A DNA stretch of 64,000 nt from Vagococcus acidifermentans (GTDB taxonomy: Bacteria; Bacillota; Bacilli; Lactobacillales; Vagococcaceae): NCBI RefSeq assembly GCF_003987655.1, contig NZ_NGKC01000013.1, positions 1 to 64,000 on the forward strand, written 5' to 3'. The position numbers and the translations under genes were made by a program. The notes under the pieces were generated by a model. That model did no database searches. It was not told the origin of the DNA and was given only the letters and a program-made list of their open reading frames with translations. The stretch's first letter is position 1. Every line of letters begins with the position of its first letter. This document shows positions 1-10,216 of the stretch, one piece after another.

Positions 1-1
1 C

Positions 2-472
2 CATAAAGGATTAGTCTCTGCGATTCGTAAGTCATTTACCAACGCAAGTTGGCAGAGATGCCAAGTACACTTCTTAAGGAATATCCTTACGACCATCCCA
101 AAGAAAAACTCAAAACCTTTTCGAGAAGCGGTTAAAGCTGTCTTTAAGATGACAGATATCGACTCAGCGCGAGAGGCTAAAAATCAAATCGTTGCCCGTT
201 ATAGCGACCAAACTAGCTATTCAAAAGCTTGTGAGACCTTGGATAATGGCTTCGAAGATGCTTTTCAATACGCAGTTATCAGCAATGGACACCATCGACT
301 GAAAAGTACCAACCTTCTTGAGCGTCTGAACCAAGAAATACGCAGAAGAGAAAAGATTATTCGTATCTTTCCTAACCGTGCGTCAGCCAACCGATTGATT
401 GGCGCTGTCCTGATGGACTTCCACGATGAATGGCTTAGTTCTACAAGAAAGTATATTAAGTTTGAACACTAA
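2..472 (+). mobile_element. IS256-family transposase, 3' part
   Basis: The reading frame is open from base 2 to the TAA at 470-472, so the element continues beyond the left edge; 156 codons are visible. The translation carries the family hallmarks: an HKGL...SWQRCQVHFLRNI block near the start, a zinc-free DDE core, and a C-terminal LLERLNQEIRRRE block that holds the catalytic Glu. It ends in the usual MDFHDEW...Y(I/F) tail. The first ATG in the visible frame, at 149, is internal and not a start. Downstream, around 500-531, the sequence TTTTACACAAG...GGACTTGAC resembles the outer inverted repeat of such elements, but its partner lies outside the window. The enzyme would catalyse copy-out transposition of its own element. 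Whether the full copy is intact cannot be told. Confidence 0.9.
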
Positions 473-705
473 AAGACTAGTGAAACATTGTATAGTATTT
501 TACACAAGATTATGGACTTGACTATGTTTTTTTATGATCGTTACGTTCAAGGAGAATTCAAACAAAGTTTAATGGTAACTCTGCACACTATTGTGATAAA
601 GGAGTCTTCAGTTTTGTTCTGATTGATAACAACCATCTAACAAAGTAAGAGACTGGATCAAGTTAAGAAATAATAGCTTCTATTTTGAAAGTCTAACTCT
701 CATGA
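473..705. other. Gene-free stretch after the transposase
   Basis: This stretch contains the presumed right end of the insertion sequence (about 500-531), then about 150 bases of AT-rich sequence with short open fragments that I cannot assign. No hairpin, RNA gene or convincing reading frame is visible. Confidence 0.5.
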
Positions 706-711
706 TATAAT
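685..711 (+). promoter_or_regulatory. Extended -10 promoter of the GNAT gene
   Basis: TATAAT at 706-711 is preceded by TG at 703-704 (extended -10). TTGAAA lies at 685-690 with a short spacer of 15. The distance to the acetyltransferase start is about 75 bases. Confidence 0.5.
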
Positions 712-790
712 GATCGGTAAATTCGACTCAGACAAGCTTGTTGCATAATGGTGAAAGGTTTGTCAAAATAGCACAACATGGGTGATGAAT

Positions 791-1498
791 ATGCATAATA
801 AAAAAATGAAAAATGCTTTAAATTATTTAAGCAGGGATAAAATGTCACATGTAGATATGCTTCAATCCATTGCTTCACAGAAATCTGACATCATATTAGC
901 CACTAATTATGGTGTTTTGTTGCATGATAAACGTGCTAATCTCTATCTTTTATCAGTAGATTCAAAAAGCAACATGAATGAGTTTCTCGATAAATTCTCA
1001 TCACCTCAATTACTCTCTGTACATCAAGACTTTTTGGCGGATGAAATATCGAAAAGATTCGGATTAAGTATATCTATGGTATGTAAACAAGCAGTTTGGG
1101 GTTCTTCACTTGACTCCAGTCATCTGGAATATGCAATTATACAGCCCTTAAATATCCAACATCTTGATAAAGTTTACGCCTTATATTCACATAAGATTGG
1201 AAAAAAGTATCTTCAAAAAAGAATTCAATCAAATAATCTTTTTGGGTATTTTGAAAATGACGAGCTAGTCGCTTTTATCGGATTACATGAAGAAGGTTCA
1301 ATGGGAATGCTTGAAGTCAAATCAGAATTCAGAAACCGTGTCATTGGTTCAAAACTGCTACTGTGGCTCGTTAATGAATTGATTGAACATAAAAAAGTAC
1401 CTTTTTCTCAAATTGAAATAGATAATCAAACTTCTTACTTACTTCATGAAAAACTTGGATTTGAATTTTCAGATGGCTTCGTCTATTGGCTGGAATAA
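791..1498 (+). CDS. GNAT-family N-acetyltransferase
   Basis: A 235-residue protein. The C-terminal half (about residues 120-235) looks like a GNAT fold: a central strand FGYFENDELVAFIGL, then LEVKSEFRNRVIGSKLL, which is the acetyl-CoA pyrophosphate-binding region (R-x-x-x-x-G), and a final strand ending in LHEKLGFEF. The N-terminal half is not recognised, so the acceptor is unknown; resistance, protein or metabolite acetylation are all possible. A GTG at 782 and an ATG at 785 are in frame, but GGTGAT just before the ATG at 791 makes that the better start. The gene is intact while everything around it is decayed, so it is probably the functional cargo of a former island. Confidence 0.7.
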   Translation: MHNKKMKNALNYLSRDKMSHVDMLQSIASQKSDIILATNYGVLLHDKRANLYLLSVDSKSNMNEFLDKFSSPQLLSVHQDFLADEISKRFGLSISMVCKQAVWGSSLDSSHLEYAIIQPLNIQHLDKVYALYSHKIGKKYLQKRIQSNNLFGYFENDELVAFIGLHEEGSMGMLEVKSEFRNRVIGSKLLLWLVNELIEHKKVPFSQIEIDNQTSYLLHEKLGFEFSDGFVYWLE

Positions 1499-1534
1499 CA
1501 TAACCTGAATTTGCATAAACAGAGGTGAAGTCAA

Positions 1535-1717
1535 TTGAAAAAATCAAATAAACAGTTAAGTGATTTATTATTGAAAGAATTATGGGAACTATTCCCTATT
1601 GCACTGATTCATCACAAAAACATGTAGGAAATAGGTAGTCCAGCAATTTCTACTATTCGGGCAAAACCTATAGTTGAAAAATTGATTGGAATTTCTAATA
1701 TTGATTCTGCTTTATGA
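1535..1717 (+). pseudogene. GrpB-family (UPF0157) protein remnant
   Basis: From a TTG at 1535 the frame reads KKSNKQLSDLLLKELWELFP, like the N-terminus of GrpB-family proteins, then stops. In another frame, 1633-1714 reads IGSPAISTIRAKPIVEKL, which matches the conserved IGSTAVPG...AKPIIDI block of the same family. A frameshift or small deletion between the two and the loss of everything after about residue 60 make this a dead fragment. GrpB proteins are predicted nucleotidyltransferase-like; they are not the GrpE chaperone. Confidence 0.6.
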
Positions 1718-1786
1718 TTCCCTTGCCAACCGTATTGGCATTGAAGACGTTACAGCTGAAACCAGCAAAAATGAAAGGAAATATTT

Positions 1787-2091
1787 ATGGAAACAAAGAT
1801 TGTTACAATTTGCGGGAGCATGAAGTTTGCTAAAGAGATGATAAAAATATCGTTTGATTTAGAATTAAAAAAAGATATGCAGTCCTTCAATGCGTTTACA
1901 GTTTAGATATAGATAAAACTGAACTAATTGACTTCGATGTTTTAGATAAAATTCATAAGAAGAAAATCGACATAAGTGATGCTATTTATGTTGTCAATAT
2001 TAATGGTTACATTGGAACTAGCACTCGAAGTGAAATTGAATATGCGTTGAAAACCGGGAAAGAAGTAATCTATCATGAGTCAATAAATTAA
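1787..2091 (+). pseudogene. Frameshifted small nucleoside-deoxyribosyltransferase-like protein
   Basis: After an RBS-like AAAGGAAAT, the ATG at 1787 opens METKIVTICGSMKFAKEMIK, the glycine-rich nucleotide-binding start seen in small DUF4406 or deoxyribosyltransferase-like proteins. The frame stops near residue 39. A second frame then continues DIDKTELIDFDVLDKIHKKK, followed by ISDAIYVVNINGYIGTST and SEIEYALKTGKEVIY, to a TAA at 2089-2091. Joined by one frameshift, the two parts give a protein of about 100 residues with the family's D-AIYVVN...G-ST-SEIEYA core. The enzyme is inactive as it stands unless the shift is a sequencing error. Confidence 0.6.
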
Positions 2092-2482
2092 TGATTCGAT
2101 AACATTATAAGGAGATAATAGCTATACCAACATTTACAATCAGTCAATTGCAAGCTTATACCAGAACGAAATAAAAAAAATTAACTCATTCATTATTTAT
2201 GAAATTGGTTGAAGAAGGTGCTGAAACACTCAATAAAAATGCTGGAAAACATATTTGTTTCTGTAAGGTTCGTTATTTAACATGCCATTTTTTTGCCTGT
2301 TACGGCATACAAAGCTGAATAGATAACATCAACCGACTATGTGAAATTTCCATCGGACACGAGACTCTCCCCCGCAAAAACAAAGTGTAAAAAAAAGTCC
2401 CTGGTATGCTGTCAAGAAGCTTAATCGAATCCTAAATTGAATTTTCTGAACCAATTACATTTAAAGAAATCAAAACATATAA
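2092..2482. other. Decayed intergenic sequence
   Basis: There is no intact gene here. A short open piece around 2193-2250 reads SLFMKLVEEGAETLNKNAG, which faintly recalls MazG-like or PRA-PH pyrophosphatases, but it lacks a proper start and its metal-binding motifs. The rest is featureless. Confidence 0.35.
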
Positions 2483-2520
2483 AACGCCGAAATACTTTAT
2501 CGTTAACGTATTTCGGCGTT
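2483..2520 (-). terminator. Hairpin downstream of tRNA-Arg
   Basis: A perfect 13-bp inverted repeat (AACGCCGAAATAC at 2483-2495 and its complement at 2508-2520) with a 12-base loop lies 10 bases beyond the 3' end of the tRNA. Read on the minus strand, it is followed by TTTTATATGTTTTG, a moderate T-rich tail. Confidence 0.7.
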
Positions 2521-2530
2521 ATTCCAATGA

Positions 2531-2602
2531 CACCCCCGACCAGAATCGAACTGATAATTGACCCTTAGGAGGGGTCCGTTATATCCATTTAACTACGGGG
2601 GC
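2531..2602 (-). tRNA. tRNA-Arg (anticodon CCT)
   Basis: On the minus strand the 72-base sequence folds as a cloverleaf. The acceptor strand is GCCCCCG (2596-2602) with CGGGGGT plus discriminator G at the other end, giving a G-T wobble at the first pair. The anticodon stem GACCC/GGGTC encloses CTCCTAA, so the anticodon is CCT and reads AGG. The T loop has the usual GTTCGATTC. CCA is not encoded. Its 3' end faces the decayed region 1-2530, the orientation in which integrases use tRNA genes as attachment sites. Confidence 0.92.
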
Positions 2603-2752
2603 AAAGTGCTATGCAAATAGGTAAATACTTGAATATTCTCTCATGAAACACACTTTTTGTCTAGAGTTAGTTGTTGTTTTTTACCAACTATTAATCATTT
2701 TTAAAATAATTGGATAATTTTTCTATTTTTTTTCACAAAATTCAACATTGAA

Positions 2753-2781
2753 TTGTAAACGATTTCCATTTGTTATAGAAT
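2753..2781 (+). promoter_or_regulatory. Promoter and cre site of the glycerol operon
   Basis: TTGTAA (2753-2758) and TAGAAT (2776-2781) are 17 bases apart. A catabolite-responsive element, TTGTAAACGATTTCCA (2753-2768), matches the CcpA consensus at all but the last position and overlaps the -35 box. CcpA bound here should block polymerase, so glycerol genes would be repressed while a preferred sugar is present. A strong RBS (GAGGAGAG) follows before dhaK. Confidence 0.7.
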
Positions 2782-2806
2782 GAAGTAAGAGAGGAGAGAT
2801 TGGCTA

Positions 2807-3799
2807 ATGAAAAAAATCATGAATCAACCCAGTGCAATTGTCGATGAGATGATCCAAGGTCTGACTAAGAGTTATCCGGACTATGTAAGTCGCCTAGAAA
2901 ACACCAATGTTATTGTACGTTCTGATTTAAAGAACATGAGTCAAACGGTTGGTCTAGTCAGCGGCGGCGGCAGCGGACACGAACCTTCTCATGCCGGATT
3001 TGTCGGTGAAGGTATGTTAACTGCAGCAGTTTGCGGCGAAGTCTTCACATCCCCGACACCTGACCAGATTTTTGAAGCAATCAAAGCAAGCGATACTGGT
3101 AAAGGAGTCTTCTTAATCATCAAAAATTATTCTGGTGATGTGATGAACTTTGACATGGCAAAAGACATGGCGGAGATGGAAGGAATTAAAGTAGACAGCA
3201 TCATCGTAGACGATGACATCGCCGTTGAAGACAGTACTTATACGCAAGGCAGACGCGGGGTTGCCGGAACGGTGCTCGTGCATAAGATTTTAGGCGGGCT
3301 GGCAGCTGAAGGCGCGTCACTGGAAGAAATCAGCGATTTTGCTAAACAATTGGTGCCGCAAATCAAAACGATCGGACTGGCTTTGACCGGTGCAACTGTC
3401 CCTGAGGTTGGAAAGCCCGGGTTTGTGCTGGCCGATGATGAAATCGAATACGGTGTCGGTATACACGGTGAGCCGGGTTACCGCAAGGAAAAAATCAAGA
3501 CATCTTATGAATTTGGCCAAGAACTTATCGGACGGCTGTCCAAAGAATTCCAGTTTAAACAAGGCGATACATACGGCGTCCTTGTCAATGGACTCGGGGC
3601 AACACCTCTAATGGAACAGTTTGTGTTTATCAATGATGTGTTGAATCAACTTGACGAGACTGGTTTGAAAATCGCATTTACAAAAGTCGGCAATTACATG
3701 ACATCTCTCGAAATGGCAGGTATTTCTCTCACATTAATCAAGCTGGAAAATCGTTATCTGGAACTGTTGAATAAATCCGTACACACAATCGCATGGTAA
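2807..3799 (+). CDS. dhaK: Dihydroxyacetone kinase subunit DhaK
   Basis: A 330-residue protein, the usual length for DhaK. It binds dihydroxyacetone covalently for phosphorylation by ADP-loaded DhaL. The substrate loop GGGSGHEPSH is at residues 53-62. The His in GIHGEPG (about His220) corresponds to the residue that forms the hemiaminal with the substrate. First gene of a tight operon dhaK-dhaL-dhaM-glpK-glpF; 13 bases separate it from dhaL. Together they form a PTS-dependent kinase in which phosphate passes from HPr to DhaM, to DhaL-ADP and then to dihydroxyacetone. Cytoplasmic. Confidence 0.95.
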   Translation: MKKIMNQPSAIVDEMIQGLTKSYPDYVSRLENTNVIVRSDLKNMSQTVGLVSGGGSGHEPSHAGFVGEGMLTAAVCGEVFTSPTPDQIFEAIKASDTGKGVFLIIKNYSGDVMNFDMAKDMAEMEGIKVDSIIVDDDIAVEDSTYTQGRRGVAGTVLVHKILGGLAAEGASLEEISDFAKQLVPQIKTIGLALTGATVPEVGKPGFVLADDEIEYGVGIHGEPGYRKEKIKTSYEFGQELIGRLSKEFQFKQGDTYGVLVNGLGATPLMEQFVFINDVLNQLDETGLKIAFTKVGNYMTSLEMAGISLTLIKLENRYLELLNKSVHTIAW

Positions 3800-3812
3800 A
3801 GGAAGATCATCT

Positions 3813-4397
3813 ATGCTCACACTAGAAAATCTTGAAACATGGTTGACCCTGTTTGATGAAAAAATTCATCAACACAGAGATTATTTAAGTGAATTAGACA
3901 CTGCAATCGGTGATGGCGACCACGGCAATAATATGGTACGCGGCACGGAAGCAGTTATGGCGGCTTTACAGGAAAAGCAGCCGGAAACTGTCGCCGATAT
4001 GCTGAAACTGGTGGCAATGTCGCTAATCGGAAAGGTAGGTGGTGCATCTGGACCATTATACGGTACAGCATTTTTAGAAATGGCTAAAATTGCCAACTCA
4101 ACTGACAATCTAGCTGAACTTTTACAAGCTGGTCTGGAAGGCATTCAAAAGCGGGGCAAGGCTGTTCCGCAAGACAAAACAATGGTCGATGTCTGGTTTC
4201 CAGTCGTCGAAGCAGCCAAAGCGGATGCGTTGACTGAACAAACGATTTGGGATGCTGCGGAAGCAACCAAACCTCTCGTTGCCAAAAAAGGGCGGGCTTC
4301 CTATCTCGGCGAACGTTCGGCCGGACATTTGGACCCGGGAGCTGTTTCCAGCGCATATCTGTTCAGTGCACTCCTTGAAGCAGGTGCAGTCCAATGA
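3813..4397 (+). CDS. dhaL: Dihydroxyacetone kinase subunit DhaL (ADP-binding)
   Basis: A 194-residue protein of the all-helical DhaL/DAK2 fold. The motif IGDGDHGNNM near residues 29-38 supplies the Asp residues that coordinate the two Mg ions of the permanently bound ADP. GGASGPLYGTAF and GHLDPGAVS complete the nucleotide pocket. DhaL passes phosphate from DhaM to the substrate held by DhaK. The stop overlaps the dhaM start as ATGA, so the two are probably translationally coupled. Confidence 0.95.
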   Translation: MLTLENLETWLTLFDEKIHQHRDYLSELDTAIGDGDHGNNMVRGTEAVMAALQEKQPETVADMLKLVAMSLIGKVGGASGPLYGTAFLEMAKIANSTDNLAELLQAGLEGIQKRGKAVPQDKTMVDVWFPVVEAAKADALTEQTIWDAAEATKPLVAKKGRASYLGERSAGHLDPGAVSSAYLFSALLEAGAVQ

Positions 4398-4762
4398 GTT
4401 TGGGCATCATCTTAGTCTCGCACGTTGCTGACATTCCGATTGGTCTTCACAAATTACTGAAAGAAGTTGCAGCTGATGTGCCGATAACTTTGGCCGGCGG
4501 CACTGAAGATAACCGGGTCGGAACCAGTTTGGAGAAAATCCAGCAGGCATTGGTCGACAATCCCGCTGACGACATTCTGGCTTTTTATGATTTGGGCAGT
4601 GCGAAAATGAACCTTGAAATGGCAATTGAATTTTCCGATAAATCTGTCCATCTGTTTGACACCGCTTTTATAGAAGGCGCTTATACAGCTGCGGCTTTGA
4701 TTCAAGCCGGTGTGACACTAGACGAAATCACGCAGCAAATGCAACCATTAAAAATAAAATAA
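4394..4762 (+). CDS. dhaM: PTS-dependent phosphotransferase subunit DhaM (EIIA-Man type)
   Basis: A 122-residue single-domain protein with a mannose-type EIIA fold. His10 in IILVSHVADIP is the phosphorylated residue by family position, and GGTEDNRVGTS is the second conserved loop. Enterobacterial DhaM carries extra HPr and EI-like domains; this short form, with EIIA only, is the version usual in Firmicutes and takes phosphate directly from HPr. Confidence 0.92.
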   Translation: MSLGIILVSHVADIPIGLHKLLKEVAADVPITLAGGTEDNRVGTSLEKIQQALVDNPADDILAFYDLGSAKMNLEMAIEFSDKSVHLFDTAFIEGAYTAAALIQAGVTLDEITQQMQPLKIK

Positions 4763-4776
4763 AGAAAGCAGGGTAA

Positions 4777-6312
<1,536 letters not shown>

Positions 6313-6324
6313 GAGGACTCACTC

Positions 6325-7050
6325 ATGAGTGACACAATGATTCAAGCTTTTGGAGAATTTTTCGGAACATGTATTCTGGTTTTACTAGGTGACGGCATTG
6401 TGGCCGGCGTCTCATTGAATAAAACAAAATCCAACGGTGCAGGCTGGGTTGCAATAACATTTGCTTGGGGTTTTGCTGTGACGATTGCAGTTTTTCTAAG
6501 CGGCTTTATGACACCGGGAGCGCACTTGAACCCGGCAGTTACCATCGGAGTTGCCATGGCGGGCAACTTTGAATGGTCGATGGTCGTACCGTTTATCATT
6601 GCTCAAATGCTCGGTGGTATTTTAGGCGCTGTGCTGGTGTGGCTGCACTACTATCCTCACTGGGAAGCTACCAAAGATCCGGCAACCATTCTAGGCGTTT
6701 TCTCTACTGCGCCGGCAATTAGACACACATGGTCAAACTTGCTTGGCGAAATTATCGGGACTTTTGTTCTTGTTTACGGTATTTTAGCCTTCGGGTACAA
6801 TACCTTTGCTGACGGATTAAATCCGATTGTCGTCGGTATTTTGATTATTGTTATCGGTCTGTCATTAGGGGGGACGACCGGTTACGCCATCAACCCGGCA
6901 CGTGACCTCGGACCAAGAATCGCTCACTTTATTCTGCCGATTGCCAATAAAGGCGATTCGGACTGGGGATACAGCTGGATACCAGTTGTCGGACCAATCA
7001 TCGGCGGCATTATTGCAGCCCTGATTTACGGAATGTTCCCTGTTTTGTAA
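6325..7050 (+). CDS. glpF: Glycerol uptake facilitator (aquaglyceroporin)
   Basis: A 241-residue MIP-family channel with six membrane helices and two half-helices bearing the NPA motifs (HLNPAVT and INPARDLGPR). The Asp after the second NPA region (ARD) marks the glycerol-conducting subgroup rather than water-only aquaporins. It lets glycerol diffuse in, where GlpK or the Dha pathway traps it. A strong RBS (AGGAGG) sits 12 bases after glpK. Last gene of the operon. Confidence 0.93.
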   Translation: MSDTMIQAFGEFFGTCILVLLGDGIVAGVSLNKTKSNGAGWVAITFAWGFAVTIAVFLSGFMTPGAHLNPAVTIGVAMAGNFEWSMVVPFIIAQMLGGILGAVLVWLHYYPHWEATKDPATILGVFSTAPAIRHTWSNLLGEIIGTFVLVYGILAFGYNTFADGLNPIVVGILIIVIGLSLGGTTGYAINPARDLGPRIAHFILPIANKGDSDWGYSWIPVVGPIIGGIIAALIYGMFPVL

Positions 7051-7058
7051 ATCAGCGC

Positions 7059-7098
7059 AAAAACCGGTTAGAGAAGTTTTACTTCTTTAACCGGTTTT
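7059..7098. terminator. Bidirectional terminator between glpF and a PTS gene
   Basis: A long stem: AAACCGGTTA (7061-7070) extended by GAGAAGT, pairing with ACTTCTT and TAACCGGTTT (7088-7097), with T runs on both strands. It serves the convergent glycerol operon and the IIC gene ending at 7109. Confidence 0.9.
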
Positions 7099-7108
7099 TC
7101 TTTGTATC

Positions 7109-8362
7109 CTAGTCGCTTGATGCCACTGTTTTTTCTTGCCGCATGACTGCCATTTTAACGAACGGTATATAAATCACAATAGAAATCAACAGATTAACAG
7201 CGGCCAAAACACCGCCCATCAGACTTTTCGTAGCAATTATTCCGCTTAATATCGGCGGCACCGTCCACGGCGGCATCACGACGACTGCCGGTACGAGTCC
7301 TGAAACCATTGCCAAATAAGTCACCGTGACGAGCACACTTGGCACTAAAATGAAGGGAACAAACATAATCGGGTTCAAGACGATAGGCAATCCAAATAAA
7401 AGCGATTCATTGATATTGAATATCCCCGAACCGAAACTCAATTTATTGATCATCATAAAGGCATCGCTGTTTCGTCCTACAAGAAAAACGGCGATAATCA
7501 GTCCCAAAGTTGCACCTGTCCCACCCAAATTGACGAAACTGTCGATAAACGGTTTATTCACAATGTAAGGTGCCATCTCACCCGCTTCAATAGCTTTCAC
7601 GTTGGCTTCAATCGCTGGCGCGTTAATCATCTGTACCAGCGGCTCAATCAGACCCGACCCATGAAGCCCAAAGAACCAGACAAACGGTGTAATAAATGCA
7701 AGAAGCAGTGCTGATGGATAAGTATTAGCAATTGCCATGAAAGGTTGCTGCACTAACTCATAAAAAGAGCCAATAATATCAGTAACTCCAAATCTGGAAG
7801 AGACGGCTGCAACCAAGCCGAAAAAGCCAATCACAACCATCACCGGGAATAAATCGGCAAGTGACTTTGACACTGCCGGCGGCATGCCTTCTGGCATTTT
7901 GACCACTAATCTTTCGTTGCTGCTGAACCGTATGTACATCTCACACGAAACCACACTTACAAGCAACGCAACAAACAAACCTTTAGCCGACATCCCTTTT
8001 GCTCCGCCTAATGCAAAAAAAGAACCGAGAGAAACAATACCGGCTGAGATGCCGTCTTTGCCGTAACTGCGTGCCAAATGATAGGCAACCAGAAACACAA
8101 TTATGACAGATAATACGCCAAACGTACCATCCCAGACTTTCACGCCGAATGCTTTCCATGTTTCGCCGCCGAAAAGTCTGTCCATAAACTCATTAAATGC
8201 ATCAATTGGCAGATTATTGAGCATCGCGCCTAATGTTCCAATAATCATCAGCGGCATAGTAACCATAAATGAATCCCTTATCGCAACAAAATGACGCTGT
8301 GCACCGATTTTTGATGCAACGGGAATAAAATATTTTTCCATCCAGTTAACAAAATTGTTCAA
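7109..8362 (-). CDS. PTS cellobiose/lichenan-type permease IIC
   Basis: A 417-residue membrane protein of the lactose/cellobiose EIIC family. It starts with the family's NNFVNWMEKYFIPVASKIG amphipathic segment, then about ten membrane helices, and has the GLHGSGLIEPL loop and the FNINESLLFGLPIVLNPIMF segment that line the sugar site. It has no IIA or IIB domain and must borrow them, perhaps those at 13032-13693. A good RBS (GGACGGAGGAG) precedes the ATG at 8362. It lies after a terminator, so it has its own promoter; I see no -24/-12 sequence there. Substrate is probably a beta-glucoside; which one is unknown. Confidence 0.9.
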   Translation of the reverse strand: MNNFVNWMEKYFIPVASKIGAQRHFVAIRDSFMVTMPLMIIGTLGAMLNNLPIDAFNEFMDRLFGGETWKAFGVKVWDGTFGVLSVIIVFLVAYHLARSYGKDGISAGIVSLGSFFALGGAKGMSAKGLFVALLVSVVSCEMYIRFSSNERLVVKMPEGMPPAVSKSLADLFPVMVVIGFFGLVAAVSSRFGVTDIIGSFYELVQQPFMAIANTYPSALLLAFITPFVWFFGLHGSGLIEPLVQMINAPAIEANVKAIEAGEMAPYIVNKPFIDSFVNLGGTGATLGLIIAVFLVGRNSDAFMMINKLSFGSGIFNINESLLFGLPIVLNPIMFVPFILVPSVLVTVTYLAMVSGLVPAVVVMPPWTVPPILSGIIATKSLMGGVLAAVNLLISIVIYIPFVKMAVMRQEKTVASSD

Positions 8363-8510
8363 CTCTAACTCCTCCGTCCTTTAATCAAAAAATTGTAAAA
8401 TGCATCATTTTCGAACAATACCGCCTTTAGCAGTTTAAGAAAACTGACTTCTCTTTCTTAGATTGTATCATTTTTTATTTTACAAATTACCACTATTTGT
8501 CATTTTATTG

Positions 8511-8547
8511 AAAAAAACAGCCTTTTCGATTAAAGAAAAGGCTGTTT
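8511..8547 (-). terminator. Terminator of the second IIC gene
   Basis: AAACAGCCTTTTC (8515-8527) and its complement (8535-8547) form a 13-bp stem with a 7-base loop, followed on the minus strand by a run of seven Ts. Confidence 0.92.
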
Positions 8548-8565
8548 CATCCATTCAGTTGAATA

Positions 8566-10035
8566 TTAGTCTTCCGGCGGAGCCATCTTATTAGCAGCAA
8601 TAACGAATGGTACCCAAATAAAGAAGGCACACACCATCGCAACCAACGTAACAAGCGGTGCCCGCCAGTCAGCACCTGTTGCCAGGAATGAGAGCAGAAG
8701 CGGCGGTGTTACCCAAGTCACTGCCTGGGAAACGGGTGCAACTAAACCTGCTAACGTCGCAAAATAGCCGATGGTCACAGAAACCATTGGCGCAACCAAG
8801 AATGGAATAAACAAAATCGGATTCAATACAATTGGCAGACCGAACATGACCGGTTCATTGATATTGAACAGTCCCGGTCCGACAGACAACTTGGCAATTG
8901 TCAAGTAATCCGACCGTTTAGAGAACAAGAGTATTGCCAAGATCAGCACAATCGTCCCGCCTGAGCCGCCGTACCAGATGTAAGCATCGAATGAACCGCG
9001 TACCCAGTTGAAGGCTTCTCCGTCCTTTATAGCTGCCAAAACTGCTTCCGTTCCCTCTTTGCCACCATAACCATTTTGGAAAATGCTCTGGTTGATTAAC
9101 TGAGCCTGACCGTAAACCCCTTCAAGCAGCGGCGCAAGCACATTCGGTCCGTGAATACCGAAGAACCAGAATACCTGAACGGCCAAAGTAATTACCAAGA
9201 CAGCGCCAAATCCTTGGGTAAAGCCCATCAGCGGTTTGGCTATGTACGTCTGCACGGCATCAATAAACAACATACCTGTCACTTTATTAAAGAAGAAGTT
9301 GAAAATAGCAATAACGTAAAGTGCGGCGGTAGCAGGAATAATGGCTGCAAAAGCTTTGGAGACAGCCGGCGGTACAGAGTCCGGTAATTTAATCGTGATG
9401 TTTTTATTCATCAGCTTAGCAAAAATAATAACAGAAATAAATCCAACAATCATTGCTGTAAAGAATGCGTTACCATTTAAGTGGTCCAGTTTGAGCCAGC
9501 CCCAGGCACCGTTTTGAATAGAATCAAACGTTGAAATGGCTCCAGTCACCGGGTCTTTTTCAGTGATTTGCGTAACTACTGAACCTGCATTGGTTAAGGC
9601 TTCAAGGGCCTTGTCTCCCAATTCTCCTTCTGGTACGTTCACAGTCCCCGTTGCAGAAAATGCGATGCCCTGAATCAAAGCGGCCAATGAGACCAGACCT
9701 CCGGCGAGTTCATTGACTTTGTAGACTTTTGCCAGATTGTACCCTAACGAGTAGGCAAAAATCATACCGGCAACCGCAATCGTACCATTCCAAACGAAGC
9801 CGTTGATACCAACAAGTTCGTTCAGTACAGGTATCTGACTGACATCATACCCGTCAATAAACTGTCCCGGCAAATCACGCACAATCGCATTAATCATCAC
9901 CGCGAATGACCCGGCCATCGTTACAGGAATCGTGCCGATGAACGCATCACGCAAGGCAACTAAATGCTTTTGCGAGCCAATTTTGGTAGCGGTCGGTAGA
10001 ATGTACTTCTCCATCCATGCCATAAATTTTTCCAT
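8566..10035 (-). CDS. PTS cellobiose-type permease IIC, sigma-54 controlled
   Basis: A 489-residue lactose/cellobiose EIIC protein. It opens with MEKFMAWMEKYILPTATKIG and has the GIHGPNVLAPLL and FNINEPVMFGLPIVLNPILF segments. It is about 70 residues longer than the neighbour at 7109, mainly through an insert near residues 125-175 in an extracytoplasmic loop. Strong RBS (ATAGGAGG). A near-perfect -24/-12 promoter lies 95-110 bases upstream, with an inverted-repeat activator site behind it, so it is probably switched on by the LevR-like protein at 13848. It is a single-gene transcript that needs IIA and IIB from the larger operon. Confidence 0.9.
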   Translation of the reverse strand: MEKFMAWMEKYILPTATKIGSQKHLVALRDAFIGTIPVTMAGSFAVMINAIVRDLPGQFIDGYDVSQIPVLNELVGINGFVWNGTIAVAGMIFAYSLGYNLAKVYKVNELAGGLVSLAALIQGIAFSATGTVNVPEGELGDKALEALTNAGSVVTQITEKDPVTGAISTFDSIQNGAWGWLKLDHLNGNAFFTAMIVGFISVIIFAKLMNKNITIKLPDSVPPAVSKAFAAIIPATAALYVIAIFNFFFNKVTGMLFIDAVQTYIAKPLMGFTQGFGAVLVITLAVQVFWFFGIHGPNVLAPLLEGVYGQAQLINQSIFQNGYGGKEGTEAVLAAIKDGEAFNWVRGSFDAYIWYGGSGGTIVLILAILLFSKRSDYLTIAKLSVGPGLFNINEPVMFGLPIVLNPILFIPFLVAPMVSVTIGYFATLAGLVAPVSQAVTWVTPPLLLSFLATGADWRAPLVTLVAMVCAFFIWVPFVIAANKMAPPED

Positions 10036-10127
10036 GATGCTTTCCTCCTATTTTTTATATACAATCGGATATCTCCGGATTGCCGAATTGAGGTAACAGT
10101 GCGGAATACTTTCCACATACTTTTACT

Positions 10128-10143
10128 AGCAAAAACTGTGCCA
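10128..10143 (-). promoter_or_regulatory. Sigma-54 (-24/-12) promoter
   Basis: On the minus strand TGGCACAGTTTTTGCT matches the sigma-54 consensus TGGCAC-N5-TTGC, with GG and GC exactly ten bases apart. It drives the IIC gene starting at 10035. Transcription should start near 10117. Confidence 0.85.
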
Positions 10144-10216
10144 GAAAAACAAACAGCAAAGGCTGATATATCAACCTTTGCCCACAAGTGCTTCTTAAAA
10201 AAACTTCCTTTATTTC

